This document shows, one piece after another, positions 54,996-63,425 of a stretch of 64,000 bases of DNA. Each line of letters opens with the position of its first letter. Position 1 is the stretch's first letter. This DNA is from Rheinheimera lutimaris (GTDB taxonomy: Bacteria; Pseudomonadota; Gammaproteobacteria; Enterobacterales; Alteromonadaceae): positions 62,001 through 126,000 of the forward strand of contig NZ_JABSOD010000005.1 of the NCBI RefSeq assembly GCF_013283795.1, in the 5' to 3' direction. Below the pieces are notes generated by a model. It ran no database searches and was not told the origin of the DNA. It saw only the letters and a program-made list of their open reading frames with translations. A program made the position numbers and the translations under genes.

Positions 54996-55479
54996 TGGCA
55001 GACTCACTCTGGCGGTAACCCGCTTGTATTAACCCCGGCAAGAATACCTTACTAAATTGATGCACGCTGGCATCTTGTGTAAGTGTCGACAACGCAACCC
55101 ACTTGTATTCACTGTGTTGCTCGGTTGGTAATACTAAGTCTTGCTCATTAATCCGCAGCAAATACGGCGTATTAATGTAATGGGTTGAAATATTGCAACC
55201 AAAGATACTGTCGGTATAAAAATGGTCATGCACCCCCAGTAGCAGAGCGTTATCGATATTTAAGGCTACGCCAAGCTCTTGCTTGCTAATACGCGCAAAC
55301 GCCTGCTGCTGAGTTTCATTTTTATACACCCTGCCACCGGGCACAAACCAAAAGCCTTTGGCCGGGGCGTTTTTTCTGAGCCCGACCAACAACTGCTGTG
55401 CAGAGTTAACGACCACTAAGTCGATAGCAAAAAGCGGCGCATTTGACACTACCGCTTTAAAATCGTCAATAGGCAACAT
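54985..55479 (-). CDS. gmm: GDP-mannose mannosyl hydrolase (Nudix family)
   Basis: 164 residues. The Nudix-like box is GGRVYKNETQQQAFARISKQ then ELGV, the altered form seen in Gmm/WcaH, which releases mannose from GDP-mannose rather than cutting the pyrophosphate. It may regulate the GDP-mannose and GDP-fucose pools. It lies between fcl and wzx, overlapping fcl by one base, as in colanic-acid-like operons. Confidence 0.92.
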   Translation of the reverse strand: MLPIDDFKAVVSNAPLFAIDLVVVNSAQQLLVGLRKNAPAKGFWFVPGGRVYKNETQQQAFARISKQELGVALNIDNALLLGVHDHFYTDSIFGCNISTHYINTPYLLRINEQDLVLPTEQHSEYKWVALSTLTQDASVHQFSKVFLPGLIQAGYRQSESANAK

Positions 55480-56438
55480 TAGCTTCTGAAACTGCTTTGG
55501 TTAGCTAAAAACCATTGGTAGGCATGCTCCAGGCCTTGCTCAAGACCAATACTGTACTGCCAACCCAGGGCTTTCAAACGGTCTACCTGCATTAACTTAC
55601 GTGGTGCACCATCTGGTTTAGTGGTATCCCAAACGATATTGCCAGTGTAACCTACCACCTTAGCTACAGTTTCAGTGAGCTGCTTAATGGTACAATCTAC
55701 ACCGGTGCCCACATTAATGTGACTTAGCATAGGCTGGGTATTAGCTTCGTAAGTAACTTTATCCAGCTCCATAACAAAAATACTGGCAGCGGCCATATCG
55801 TCGACGTGTAAAAACTCACGCATCGGTGAACCACTACCCCAAGCTACAACCTCTGACGCATTGGCAAGTTTTGCCTCATGAAAACGGCGCAATAATGCCG
55901 GAATAACATGGCTGTTGTCAGGATGGAAATTATCGTTCGGGCCGTATAAATTGGTTGGCATCACACTGCGGTAATCACGGCCATACTGGCGGTTATAACT
56001 TTCGCATAGTTTAATGCCGGCAATTTTGGCAATAGCATAAGGCTCGTTAGTGGACTCAAGAGTACCACTAAGCAACGCATTTTCTGACATTGGCTGAGCA
56101 GCTAACTTGGGATATATGCAGCTTGAGCCTAAAAACAATAATTGCTGCACATCATTGCTGTGCGCTGCATGAATGATGTTGGCTTCTATCATCAGGTTAT
56201 CGTAAATAAACTCAGCCGGGTAGGTGTTATTGGCAATAATGCCACCTACTTTAGCTGCAGCCAGATATACCTGGTCAATCGCCTGCTCAGCAAAAAAGGC
56301 CTGCACCTCTGCCTGGTTGGTTAAATTAAGCTCTTTTCGGCTGCGGGTAATAATATTTACGTCAGCATAATTTGTCAGCTGCCTGACAATTGCAGAACCT
56401 ACCATGCCATTATGGCCGGCTACAAAAACGTTTTTCAT
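55479..56438 (-). CDS. fcl: GDP-L-fucose synthase
   Basis: 319 residues, extended [13 protein letters not shown] at 8-17 for NADP(H), the serine site LGSSCIYP with S106, and catalytic Y134/K138 in EPYAIAK. It epimerises and reduces GDP-4-keto-6-deoxymannose from Gmd to GDP-L-fucose. Gap of 62 bases to gmd. Normal length. Confidence 0.95.
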   Translation of the reverse strand: MKNVFVAGHNGMVGSAIVRQLTNYADVNIITRSRKELNLTNQAEVQAFFAEQAIDQVYLAAAKVGGIIANNTYPAEFIYDNLMIEANIIHAAHSNDVQQLLFLGSSCIYPKLAAQPMSENALLSGTLESTNEPYAIAKIAGIKLCESYNRQYGRDYRSVMPTNLYGPNDNFHPDNSHVIPALLRRFHEAKLANASEVVAWGSGSPMREFLHVDDMAAASIFVMELDKVTYEANTQPMLSHINVGTGVDCTIKQLTETVAKVVGYTGNIVWDTTKPDGAPRKLMQVDRLKALGWQYSIGLEQGLEHAYQWFLANQSSFRS

Positions 56439-56500
56439 GCGTACCTCAAAACAGAAACCACACAGCTATACAGTGTGGCTTGTAGCTTGGAAAACCAGAC

Positions 56501-57619
56501 TTATTCCACTGACACCGGTAATTCATAACCATGTTGCTTTAACAGAGCATGACGTTTAGCGGCTTTTAAATCTTCGGCCACCATCTCCGTGCACATTTGC
56601 TGAGTGGTAATCTCCGGCACCCAGCCTAATTTTTCTTTAGCTTTGGTAGGATCACCCAACAAGGTTTCAACCTCTGCCGGGCGGAAATAGCGTGGGTCAA
56701 CCTTTACTATAATATCACCCACTTTTAACGCCGGAGCATTAACGCCTTCAATAGCATCGACAATAGCTACTTCATCTACACCTGAACCTTCAAAGCGCAG
56801 AGTAATCCCTAATTCTTTGGCTGACCAGCTGATAAACTGACGGACAGAGTATTGCACACCGGTAGCAATAACAAAGTCTTCTGCCTGCTCTTGCTGCAAC
56901 ATCATCCATTGCATACGCACGTAGTCTTTAGCGTGGCCCCAATCGCGCAATGCGTCCATATTACCCATAAATAAACAGCTTTCCAGGCCTTGGGCAATAT
57001 TTGACAAACCACGGGTAATCTTACGGGTAACAAATGTTTCTCCGCGGCGTGGGCTCTCGTGATTAAATAAAATGCCGTTACAGGCGTACATGCCATAAGC
57101 TTCACGATAGTTTACGGTGATCCAATAAGCATACATTTTGGCAACAGCATAAGGAGAACGCGGATAAAACGGCGTAGTTTCTTTCTGTGGTGTTTCCTGC
57201 ACTAAACCATATAACTCAGAAGTAGATGCTTGATAAAAACGGGTCTTTTTTTCCAGACCTAAAATACGAATAGCTTCTAATATGCGCAAAGTACCCATTG
57301 CATCTACATCAGCCGTATATTCGGGAGCTTCAAAGCTCACAGCTACATGACTTTGTGCACCCAGGTTATAAATTTCGTCCGGCTGCACCTGCTGAATAAT
57401 GCGTACCAAATTTGATGTATCAGTAAGGTCTCCGTAGTGGAGAATAAAATGTTGATTATCAACATGCGGGTCTTCATAGATATGATCAACACGCTGTGTG
57501 TTAAAGGATGATGCGCGGCGTTTAATGCCATGTACTTCATAGCCTTTTTCCAGCAAAAATTCAGCGAGGTATGAACCATCTTGTCCGGTCACGCCGGTAA
57601 TTAACGCTTTCTTTTTCAT
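56501..57619 (-). CDS. gmd: GDP-mannose 4,6-dehydratase
   Basis: 372 residues from the ATG at 57619; a TTG four codons earlier is rejected since GGAT lies directly inside it. Motifs: [39 protein letters not shown] (Y-x3-K) and [16 protein letters not shown]. It makes GDP-4-keto-6-deoxymannose. It is the first of three fucose-branch genes and starts 27 bases after wzz. Confidence 0.96.
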   Translation of the reverse strand: MKKKALITGVTGQDGSYLAEFLLEKGYEVHGIKRRASSFNTQRVDHIYEDPHVDNQHFILHYGDLTDTSNLVRIIQQVQPDEIYNLGAQSHVAVSFEAPEYTADVDAMGTLRILEAIRILGLEKKTRFYQASTSELYGLVQETPQKETTPFYPRSPYAVAKMYAYWITVNYREAYGMYACNGILFNHESPRRGETFVTRKITRGLSNIAQGLESCLFMGNMDALRDWGHAKDYVRMQWMMLQQEQAEDFVIATGVQYSVRQFISWSAKELGITLRFEGSGVDEVAIVDAIEGVNAPALKVGDIIVKVDPRYFRPAEVETLLGDPTKAKEKLGWVPEITTQQMCTEMVAEDLKAAKRHALLKQHGYELPVSVE

Positions 57620-57646
57620 AAAATTATCCAAATATAATGTACTGTT

Positions 57647-58576
57647 CTAGCTTTGCTTACGAAATAAGCTGATTAATAACACACCAAATACAGCCAGCAT
57701 ACCGGCTAAAACTGTAGCAACCGCCACAATAAGTGCTCTTTTGGGTGAGAATTTCATTTCGGGTATTATCGCCGGGTCAATAGTTTGAAAAGCATACTCG
57801 TCCCGCACGCTGGCTAACATCAGGGTTTTAGTTTGCTCTTCAATTAGCGAAAATAAGGTGGTTCTTATCTCTGACAATGATGTTTCATTAATTTGTTTAC
57901 TCAGGTAAGCAATACTTTTCTGTGCTTCTTGCATATCGCGGCGTCGCATTTCGTCGTTAATATCCTGTACCAACGCATTTACCCATTGCTTAGCGATGTA
58001 GGGCGATTGATGCTCAACAGCAACCAGTACTAAACCAGATGTCTTTTCAGTAGTTACGCTGAAAACCTCCATAAAAACTTTATGTGCCTCTTGCATTGAT
58101 GGCTCAGATTTAAGCGGCGGCTTTACATCACGCACCCATGTTTGGCTGGCCACATCAAAAACAGTGTTATCAATGATTAACTCGTTGGTATCTGCTTGCC
58201 ACTCTTTTGCGGCAAATAACGGCACCAAAATATCGTATTTTTGAATAAAGCGACCAACAAACTCACGCGATTGCATAATTTCGATAGCTAAGGTTGTTTT
58301 GTCTACTTCACCGGCACCACCAATAGTTACGCCCGCAAGCGCAGCTAAGCCACCTAACTCCCCGGGTAAACCGCCACCTTTTTGTTCAGCTGCCGGCGCA
58401 AGTAAAGCTTCGCTTTTATAAATATTTGGCAAACTTAATGCGTAAAAAACCGAAGCCACAGCAAATACAAAAGTTGTAGCGATAATAATCCATTTACCAC
58501 GCCAGATTACGGTAAACAATTCACGCAGGTCGATTTCGTCGTCGGCTGGCTGCCGGGGTTGAGCATTTTCAGTCAT
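57647..58576 (-). CDS. wzz: Chain-length determinant protein (Wzz)
   Basis: 309 residues. Two membrane helices (about 32-54 and 281-303) enclose a periplasmic domain with coiled-coil segments. The N-terminal EIDLRELFTVIWRGKWIIIA and the proline-rich IIPEMKFSPKRALIV before the second helix are standard for Wzz/PCP-1 proteins. It controls the length of the Wzy product. No tyrosine kinase domain. It is separated from the exporter gene by array R6, the longest hairpin array. Confidence 0.92.
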   Translation of the reverse strand: MTENAQPRQPADDEIDLRELFTVIWRGKWIIIATTFVFAVASVFYALSLPNIYKSEALLAPAAEQKGGGLPGELGGLAALAGVTIGGAGEVDKTTLAIEIMQSREFVGRFIQKYDILVPLFAAKEWQADTNELIIDNTVFDVASQTWVRDVKPPLKSEPSMQEAHKVFMEVFSVTTEKTSGLVLVAVEHQSPYIAKQWVNALVQDINDEMRRRDMQEAQKSIAYLSKQINETSLSEIRTTLFSLIEEQTKTLMLASVRDEYAFQTIDPAIIPEMKFSPKRALIVAVATVLAGMLAVFGVLLISLFRKQS

Positions 58577-58589
58577 GATATTCCTTCAG

Positions 58590-58873
58590 TAGTTACTAGC
58601 TGACTTTGCCAGCAGTGACTAGTTCGCTTTGCGAACGGTAACCAGTTGCCTGCGGCAACAGTAACTGTTTTTATTTAGTCATCAGCTCCGTTTCGGAGCG
58701 GTAACTGTTTGTTGTATTTAGTAACCAGCTGGCTGTGCCAGCGGTGACCAGCTTGCAAGGCAAGCAGTAACTTTATTAAGAGCAGTGACGCGTAACTCGT
58801 CACTGTTGCCGCAGTCAACTAGTCACTGCAGCTTTAGCAGCTGATTACCAGCTGCGGGCTGCGAGTCACCGCT
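58590..58873. repeat. Stem-swapping hairpin array R6 (longest)
   Basis: About eight palindromes over 284 bases, filling the 302-base gap between the exporter and wzz. Units include GTTCGC-TTT-GCGAAC, GTTGCC-TGC-GGCAAC, GCTCCG-TTT-CGGAGC, GCTGGC-TGT-GCCAGC, GCTTGC-AAG-GCAAGC and GCTGAC-TTT-GCCAGC (one mismatch). Linkers are GTRAC with flanks reversed relative to R3, so the array is in the opposite sense. No gene is supported here. Confidence 0.93.
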
Positions 58874-58878
58874 TCTGA

Positions 58879-61647
58879 TTAAAACGAATTAAGCGCAGCG
58901 ATGGTAATAGCACTCTGATAAAAAATCTGTGTCACTTGTGACCACAAACTTAAGCTGTCTTTATACTCGGTATCCAGCGGTACAATAACGGTGTCGCCCG
59001 GTTTTAACTGATCACTGGATACAGCAAACCAACCGGTGTTAGGCACCATAACCGAACCGTCTGCGCGGATAACATAGGTACGATCGCCATCGGCGCGTTT
59101 ACGCAGGCCACCCGCCAGGTTTAAGTACTCATCCAACGATAACCTTGCATCAAACCTGTGGGTACCGGCATGTTGCACTTCGCCCAGTACAGTAACAGCA
59201 CGGTTTAGCCGGGGCACAAATAAACGATCACCATTTTCTACCGTCATATCGTAAGCCGGGTTAGCCGCCATAACTTGTTCGAGGTTGATAACCAAACGCC
59301 CCATTGGCTGCAGTTTTTCAAGCTCTTCAATCATTTTCATTGCGTCGGCAGGCGTAATGTTAGCCCGCTCTGCGGATAAGGCACGGGTTGCTACATCAGA
59401 CTTTAATTGCTCAACCAACTTGGCATATTGCATTATCTCTTTTTCTTTTACCTGCTCGCGGGTAAACACCGAGCCAAATACAAAAGCACTGTTAGTTACC
59501 CCTCCGGCGCGGGCGATAACCTGTGATAGAGTTTCACCTTGCTGAATAATATAGGTGCCGGGGAAGCGCACTTCGCCCTCAATGAGTACTTCACGTTTGT
59601 CTTGCCAACCCGGGGTACTGAATACATTTAAGCGGTCACGGTTGTGTAAGGCAATATTATCGTTACCGCCAAGTAAGGCCTGCTGCAGGTTAATATTGAT
59701 ATGCTGCACGCTGATACCATTTTGCTGCGTATTCTGACGTACTGTGCGGCTAAGCTCGGCACGGCTGATATAGGTGGCATCGTTTAAGCCGCCGGCGGCG
59801 TTGATAAGGTCTGCTACCTTAGCATTGCGGGTAAGCGGGTATTCACCAGGTACCCGCACCGCACCGGTAACGGAGATCAGCGCCAGGTTGTTATCTACCC
59901 GCGCCTGCATTTTTAACTGTTTAAGCACCGGATATAATAATTCTGTACGACTAAGGTGCTGGCTTAACTGCAGCTTGTCGTTGTCACTAAAGATGTCATT
60001 AAACAGGTTTTTCAGCTCAGCAAGCAGTAAGTCATCTTGCTGTGTTTTGCTTAATACTGCCCCTTCCGTAGTTGCTGCTCCGTTGGCGGGTGCATCTGCA
60101 ACTATTAATTGCGGCGGCAAATCAGCGGCCTGCACTTTTTCCAGCGCTGCGTTTGATAAATCCTGCATTAACCAGCGTTGGTCTTGGTTATCGTCTATTT
60201 TTGCCAAAATAGTATCGCGCAAATATTGGTTAAGCTTATTGCGGCTATACATTTGGTCGGCGTAGTGAAACAGCAGCACTTTATCGCGTGGCGCCAGTTG
60301 CAGATCATGTGCACTACCGGGCGCAGCCAGCGCTTTGGCCGGGCTAAAATGCAGCAACTCACTGATAGTACCGGGCGTAGCTTCACGCACGATTAAGGCA
60401 TAATTAAGCTCTGCTGTTGGCAGTAAATCTGACCAATGGTGGCGGATTAAATCGGTAATTCTGATGCCGTCATGCCAGGCATAAAACCCTGGTCGCGTTG
60501 CAGCACCAGCGACAATAATTTGATTTTGAATTTGTGTTGATGCCGCCGCGATGCGCAGTACATCACCGTTTTGCACCGCTTGTTGTTGTACCGTGCTGTT
60601 GGTCAGGTCAAGGTTTTGCAAACTGCGGGCATTATTGCTGAAACGCTCTAATACTGCGGTACGCGAAGAAGCTCCGGCGGCGGCTCCGCCGGCCATACCG
60701 AGCAGGCTACTAAGGGTATCAGTGGGCTTTAATTCATAAAGGGCCGGCCGTTTTACTTCGCCTTTTACTTCGGCCATGGCTTTTACCGGCGCAACAAAGA
60801 CGACATCGCCGTTTTGCAAATGGATATCGCTGCGGCTATCGCCACGTAACAGTAAATCGTACAGGTCGAATTCGCTTGCCGTTTTACCGGCGCGCTTTAC
60901 GGTAATTTCACGCAGGCTGCCAATATCGGATACACCACCGGCAACAAACAACGCCTGGGTAACAGTAGTAAGCGCTGACACAGCATAAGCGCCCGGGTAT
61001 TTAGCCTCGCCTACGACAAAAATATTAATGGTGCGCAGCGGCCCCATACTTACGGCGGCTTCAACGCCGATAATGCTTTGGCGTACACGCTCAGTAATTA
61101 ACTCCCGAGCCTGATTAAAGCTTAAACCACCAACGGTAACCGGGCCAACATCCGGAATTACAATACGGCCGTCGCGGTTAATACTGAGCATTAATTCTGA
61201 GCTTTGTTTGCCGTACAGCTGTATTTGTAACTCGTCATCAACGCTGAGGATATAATTGTCCGGCACCGGCATTACCGACACCGGGGCAAAGGTGCTGATA
61301 TTGGCATCAAATAAGCTTAAGCCAAAACGTTTCGGCTCAGTTGACTTCTTTTTGCCGTCCATTTCCATTTCAGCCAGCAACTCAGCTTCCCGGCGGGGTT
61401 GATTAAGCTGCTGCGGAGTGCTGTTTTTGTCCACCAGACCGGTTGAGCTGCTGCCGTTTTGTTGCAGCATGGCCGGGTCGATGCCATATTGCCGCGCCAA
61501 ACGCTCTTGCTCTGCGCGCGGTAACATTTTGAATTGCTCCAGCATTGCCGGCGATATGGCCTGAGCAACTGCCGCTAAAGGTGCCAGGGCAGCCATGCTG
61601 ACCGTTAGCGTTAGTAGAAGACTTTTTACAAATTTAAGCACCCGCAA
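58879..61647 (-). CDS. Large outer-membrane polysaccharide exporter (Wza-like, multiple SLBB domains)
   Basis: 922 residues. Signal peptide MRVLKFVKSLLLTLTVSMAA, ending near VAQA at residue 30; no lipobox is visible. The polysaccharide-export domain (about 125-215, with DDELQIQLYGKQSSELMLSI) is followed by about five or six SLBB domains (for example IFVVGEAKYPGAYAVSA, ISVTGAVRVPGEYPL, VLIEGEVRFPGTYII, VTVLGEVQHAGTHRF). It is more than twice as long as E. coli Wza. It forms the periplasm-spanning export channel. It is the first gene after the ops leader. Confidence 0.92.
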   Translation of the reverse strand: MRVLKFVKSLLLTLTVSMAALAPLAAVAQAISPAMLEQFKMLPRAEQERLARQYGIDPAMLQQNGSSSTGLVDKNSTPQQLNQPRREAELLAEMEMDGKKKSTEPKRFGLSLFDANISTFAPVSVMPVPDNYILSVDDELQIQLYGKQSSELMLSINRDGRIVIPDVGPVTVGGLSFNQARELITERVRQSIIGVEAAVSMGPLRTINIFVVGEAKYPGAYAVSALTTVTQALFVAGGVSDIGSLREITVKRAGKTASEFDLYDLLLRGDSRSDIHLQNGDVVFVAPVKAMAEVKGEVKRPALYELKPTDTLSSLLGMAGGAAAGASSRTAVLERFSNNARSLQNLDLTNSTVQQQAVQNGDVLRIAAASTQIQNQIIVAGAATRPGFYAWHDGIRITDLIRHHWSDLLPTAELNYALIVREATPGTISELLHFSPAKALAAPGSAHDLQLAPRDKVLLFHYADQMYSRNKLNQYLRDTILAKIDDNQDQRWLMQDLSNAALEKVQAADLPPQLIVADAPANGAATTEGAVLSKTQQDDLLLAELKNLFNDIFSDNDKLQLSQHLSRTELLYPVLKQLKMQARVDNNLALISVTGAVRVPGEYPLTRNAKVADLINAAGGLNDATYISRAELSRTVRQNTQQNGISVQHININLQQALLGGNDNIALHNRDRLNVFSTPGWQDKREVLIEGEVRFPGTYIIQQGETLSQVIARAGGVTNSAFVFGSVFTREQVKEKEIMQYAKLVEQLKSDVATRALSAERANITPADAMKMIEELEKLQPMGRLVINLEQVMAANPAYDMTVENGDRLFVPRLNRAVTVLGEVQHAGTHRFDARLSLDEYLNLAGGLRKRADGDRTYVIRADGSVMVPNTGWFAVSSDQLKPGDTVIVPLDTEYKDSLSLWSQVTQIFYQSAITIAALNSF

Positions 61648-61706
61648 ACTCCAGTGTTGTTAGTGATTCAAACAGCGTTACTATTCGTTTTACAAGACCG
61701 TTTAAA

Positions 61707-61718
61707 CACGCTACCGCC
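61707..61718 (-). promoter_or_regulatory. ops element
   Basis: Read on the minus strand this is GGCGGTAGCGTG, identical to the E. coli ops sequence that pauses RNA polymerase and recruits RfaH. It lies 60 bases upstream of the exporter start codon, right after an RfaH-like gene. It should permit read-through of the long downstream operon. Confidence 0.93.
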
Positions 61719-61740
61719 ATTAGGTTACAGCACCCTAATG
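61718..61740 (-). promoter_or_regulatory. Hairpin abutting the ops element
   Basis: Read on the minus strand, CATTAGG and CCTAATG form a 7-bp stem with a nine-base loop. The last base of the 3' arm is the first G of the ops element. This places the stem about ten bases upstream of the expected pause position. Confidence 0.7.
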
Positions 61741-61766
61741 CCTGATGGTGTGAAACCTTGTTATTT

Positions 61767-61797
61767 GTCGCGGCTGCTACAGCCACTTTAAGGCGAC
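61767..61797 (-). promoter_or_regulatory. Nested stem-loop in the exporter leader
   Basis: An outer stem GTCGC/GCGAC encloses an inner stem GGCTG-TAG-CAGCC. No T-run follows, so it is not a standard terminator. It belongs to the 228-base leader upstream of the ops element; its role is unknown. Confidence 0.45.
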
Positions 61798-61875
61798 ATT
61801 TATCCGGAAAAACTGCAGAATGTTACCGTTTTTTGGCTGATTAATCGAATATTATTACTTACTTTTGTAACAGTG

Positions 61876-62400
61876 CTAACCGCCGGTATTGTTTTTAACC
61901 GCTATTTGGCTGTTGTCTACAGCCGCCTCTACCCACTGCCCCAGCATGCTGATTAAAATGCTGCTGCGTTTATCGCCATCGGCGCTACTAAACACTGCCT
62001 GTAACCCACTGAACGGGCCGTTAACTATGCTTATTTCGTCACCTTTTTTCAGCGAAGTATCTTGCGGCTGTTGTTTCAGCTGTATTTGTTGCTCGGTAAG
62101 CAGCTGAATAAGCGCTGCCGGCACCCGGGCTAACTGTGCACCAAAGCGGACAAAATCGCTAATGCCGCGGGTAGCACGAATGGCACTGATATTCAGCTCC
62201 TGCCCGACCGGCAGATGTAAAAACAGATAACGCGGAAACATCGGCTCAGTGCTCTGCAGCCATTTATTACCACGCAGCTTTTGCTGCGTTATTTGCGGCA
62301 AAAATGAGCCGTAGCCCTGATTAGCCAGCTGTTGCTGCGCCCGTAACTCTTGCCGCGGTTTGCAATATAATAAATACCATTGTTTGTCGGCTGCATTCAC
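61876..62400 (-). CDS. rfaH: RfaH-like transcription antiterminator (NusG paralogue)
   Basis: 175 residues from a GTG at 62400, which overlaps the rmlB stop by four bases (GTGA). The longer frame from 62430 lies inside rmlB and is rejected. NusG N-terminal domain: [46 protein letters not shown]-terminal KOW domain: [20 protein letters not shown]. It presumably acts at the ops element 160-170 bases downstream of its gene. Specialised NusG paralogues of this kind occur inside capsule loci. Confidence 0.93.
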   Translation of the reverse strand: MNAADKQWYLLYCKPRQELRAQQQLANQGYGSFLPQITQQKLRGNKWLQSTEPMFPRYLFLHLPVGQELNISAIRATRGISDFVRFGAQLARVPAALIQLLTEQQIQLKQQPQDTSLKKGDEISIVNGPFSGLQAVFSSADGDKRSSILISMLGQWVEAAVDNSQIAVKNNTGG

Positions 62401-63425
62401 CGGGCAAAACCCGGCTGCTGCAAATACCACTGTACGGTACGACGCAGCCCTGCAATAAAGTTATGCTGCGGCTGCCAGTTTAGTGCAGCCTGAATTTTGC
62501 TGCTGTTTATGGCATAGCGTACATCGTGGCCGGGACGGTCCTGCACATAAGTTATTAGTGATGAGTGTTTAGTGTTTAGTGGGTAACCACGCTGGTGCAT
62601 AGGGGAAAATTCATCCATTAATTCACAGATGGCTTTGACAACCTCTATATTTTTTTGTTCGTTATGACCGCCGATATTGTAGCTTTGACCCACCTCAGCA
62701 CAGTTTAGTACCTGCCATAACGCCTGCACATGATCTTCTACGTACAACCAATCGCGTATTTGTTCGCCGTTACCATATACCGGTATCGGTTGCCCGCTTA
62801 AGGCTTTGCTGATGGTATTGGGGATCAATTTTTCGGCGTGCTGCCAGGGGCCGTAGTTGTTTGAGCAGTTAGTAATAATAACCGGCAAACCATAGGTGCG
62901 GTGCCAGGCGCGTACCAGATGATCACTGGCGGCTTTGCTGGCAGCATAAGGGCTGCTAGGCGCGTAAGGCGTTTGCTCGGTAAATGCCGGTGCAGCGGCT
63001 GTGGCCAGATCGCCGTACACTTCATCAGTAGAAATATGCAAAAAGCGAAATTGTTGTGCTGTCGGCCCGGACAGCGTTTGGAAGTAGTGACGGCTTACTT
63101 CGAGCAACTGAAAAGTACCATTGATATTGGTTTCGATAAACCCGGCGGCACCGGCAATTGAACGGTCGACATGGCTTTCTGCCGCCAGATGCATAATTGC
63201 CGTTGGCTGATACTGTGTAAACACCTGCTGCAGCGCAGCGGCATCGCAGATATCCAGTTGCTTAAAATGATAACGCGGATTACCGGCAATCTCTGCCAGA
63301 GCAGCAGGATTAGCGGCATAGGTTAGTTTGTCCAGATTAACAAGCTGATGTTCAGTATGTTGCAGCAGATAACGAATTAATGCCGAGCCGATAAAGCCGC
63401 AGCCGCCGGTAATCAGAATTGTCAT
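62397..63425 (-). CDS. rmlB: dTDP-glucose 4,6-dehydratase
   Basis: 342 residues from the ATG at 63425, overlapping the rmlD stop by four bases (ATGA); the reading from 63494 lies inside rmlD. Motifs: [49 protein letters not shown] (Y-x3-K), NCSNNYGP, and [19 protein letters not shown]. Residues 282-291 ([10 protein letters not shown]) are encoded by a heptamer repeat in the region between the substrate domain helices. It makes dTDP-4-keto-6-deoxyglucose. Confidence 0.95.
   Translation of the reverse strand: MTILITGGCGFIGSALIRYLLQHTEHQLVNLDKLTYAANPAALAEIAGNPRYHFKQLDICDAAALQQVFTQYQPTAIMHLAAESHVDRSIAGAAGFIETNINGTFQLLEVSRHYFQTLSGPTAQQFRFLHISTDEVYGDLATAAAPAFTEQTPYAPSSPYAASKAASDHLVRAWHRTYGLPVIITNCSNNYGPWQHAEKLIPNTISKALSGQPIPVYGNGEQIRDWLYVEDHVQALWQVLNCAEVGQSYNIGGHNEQKNIEVVKAICELMDEFSPMHQRGYPLNTKHSSLITYVQDRPGHDVRYAINSSKIQAALNWQPQHNFIAGLRRTVQWYLQQPGFAR
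62555..62582. repeat. Four heptamers inside the rmlB coding sequence
   Basis: Exactly four units TTAGTGA TGAGTGT TTAGTGT TTAGTGG on the plus strand. Its sense relative to transcription is the opposite of the intergenic arrays, so the coding strand carries CACTAAACACTAAACACT and no in-frame stop arises. It encodes rmlB residues 282-291. Confidence 0.85.

Noticed and set aside
58590-58873. CRISPR array
   Set aside because: CRISPR has constant repeats and unique spacers; here the linker is only about eight bases and the variable part is itself a palindrome. No cas genes.
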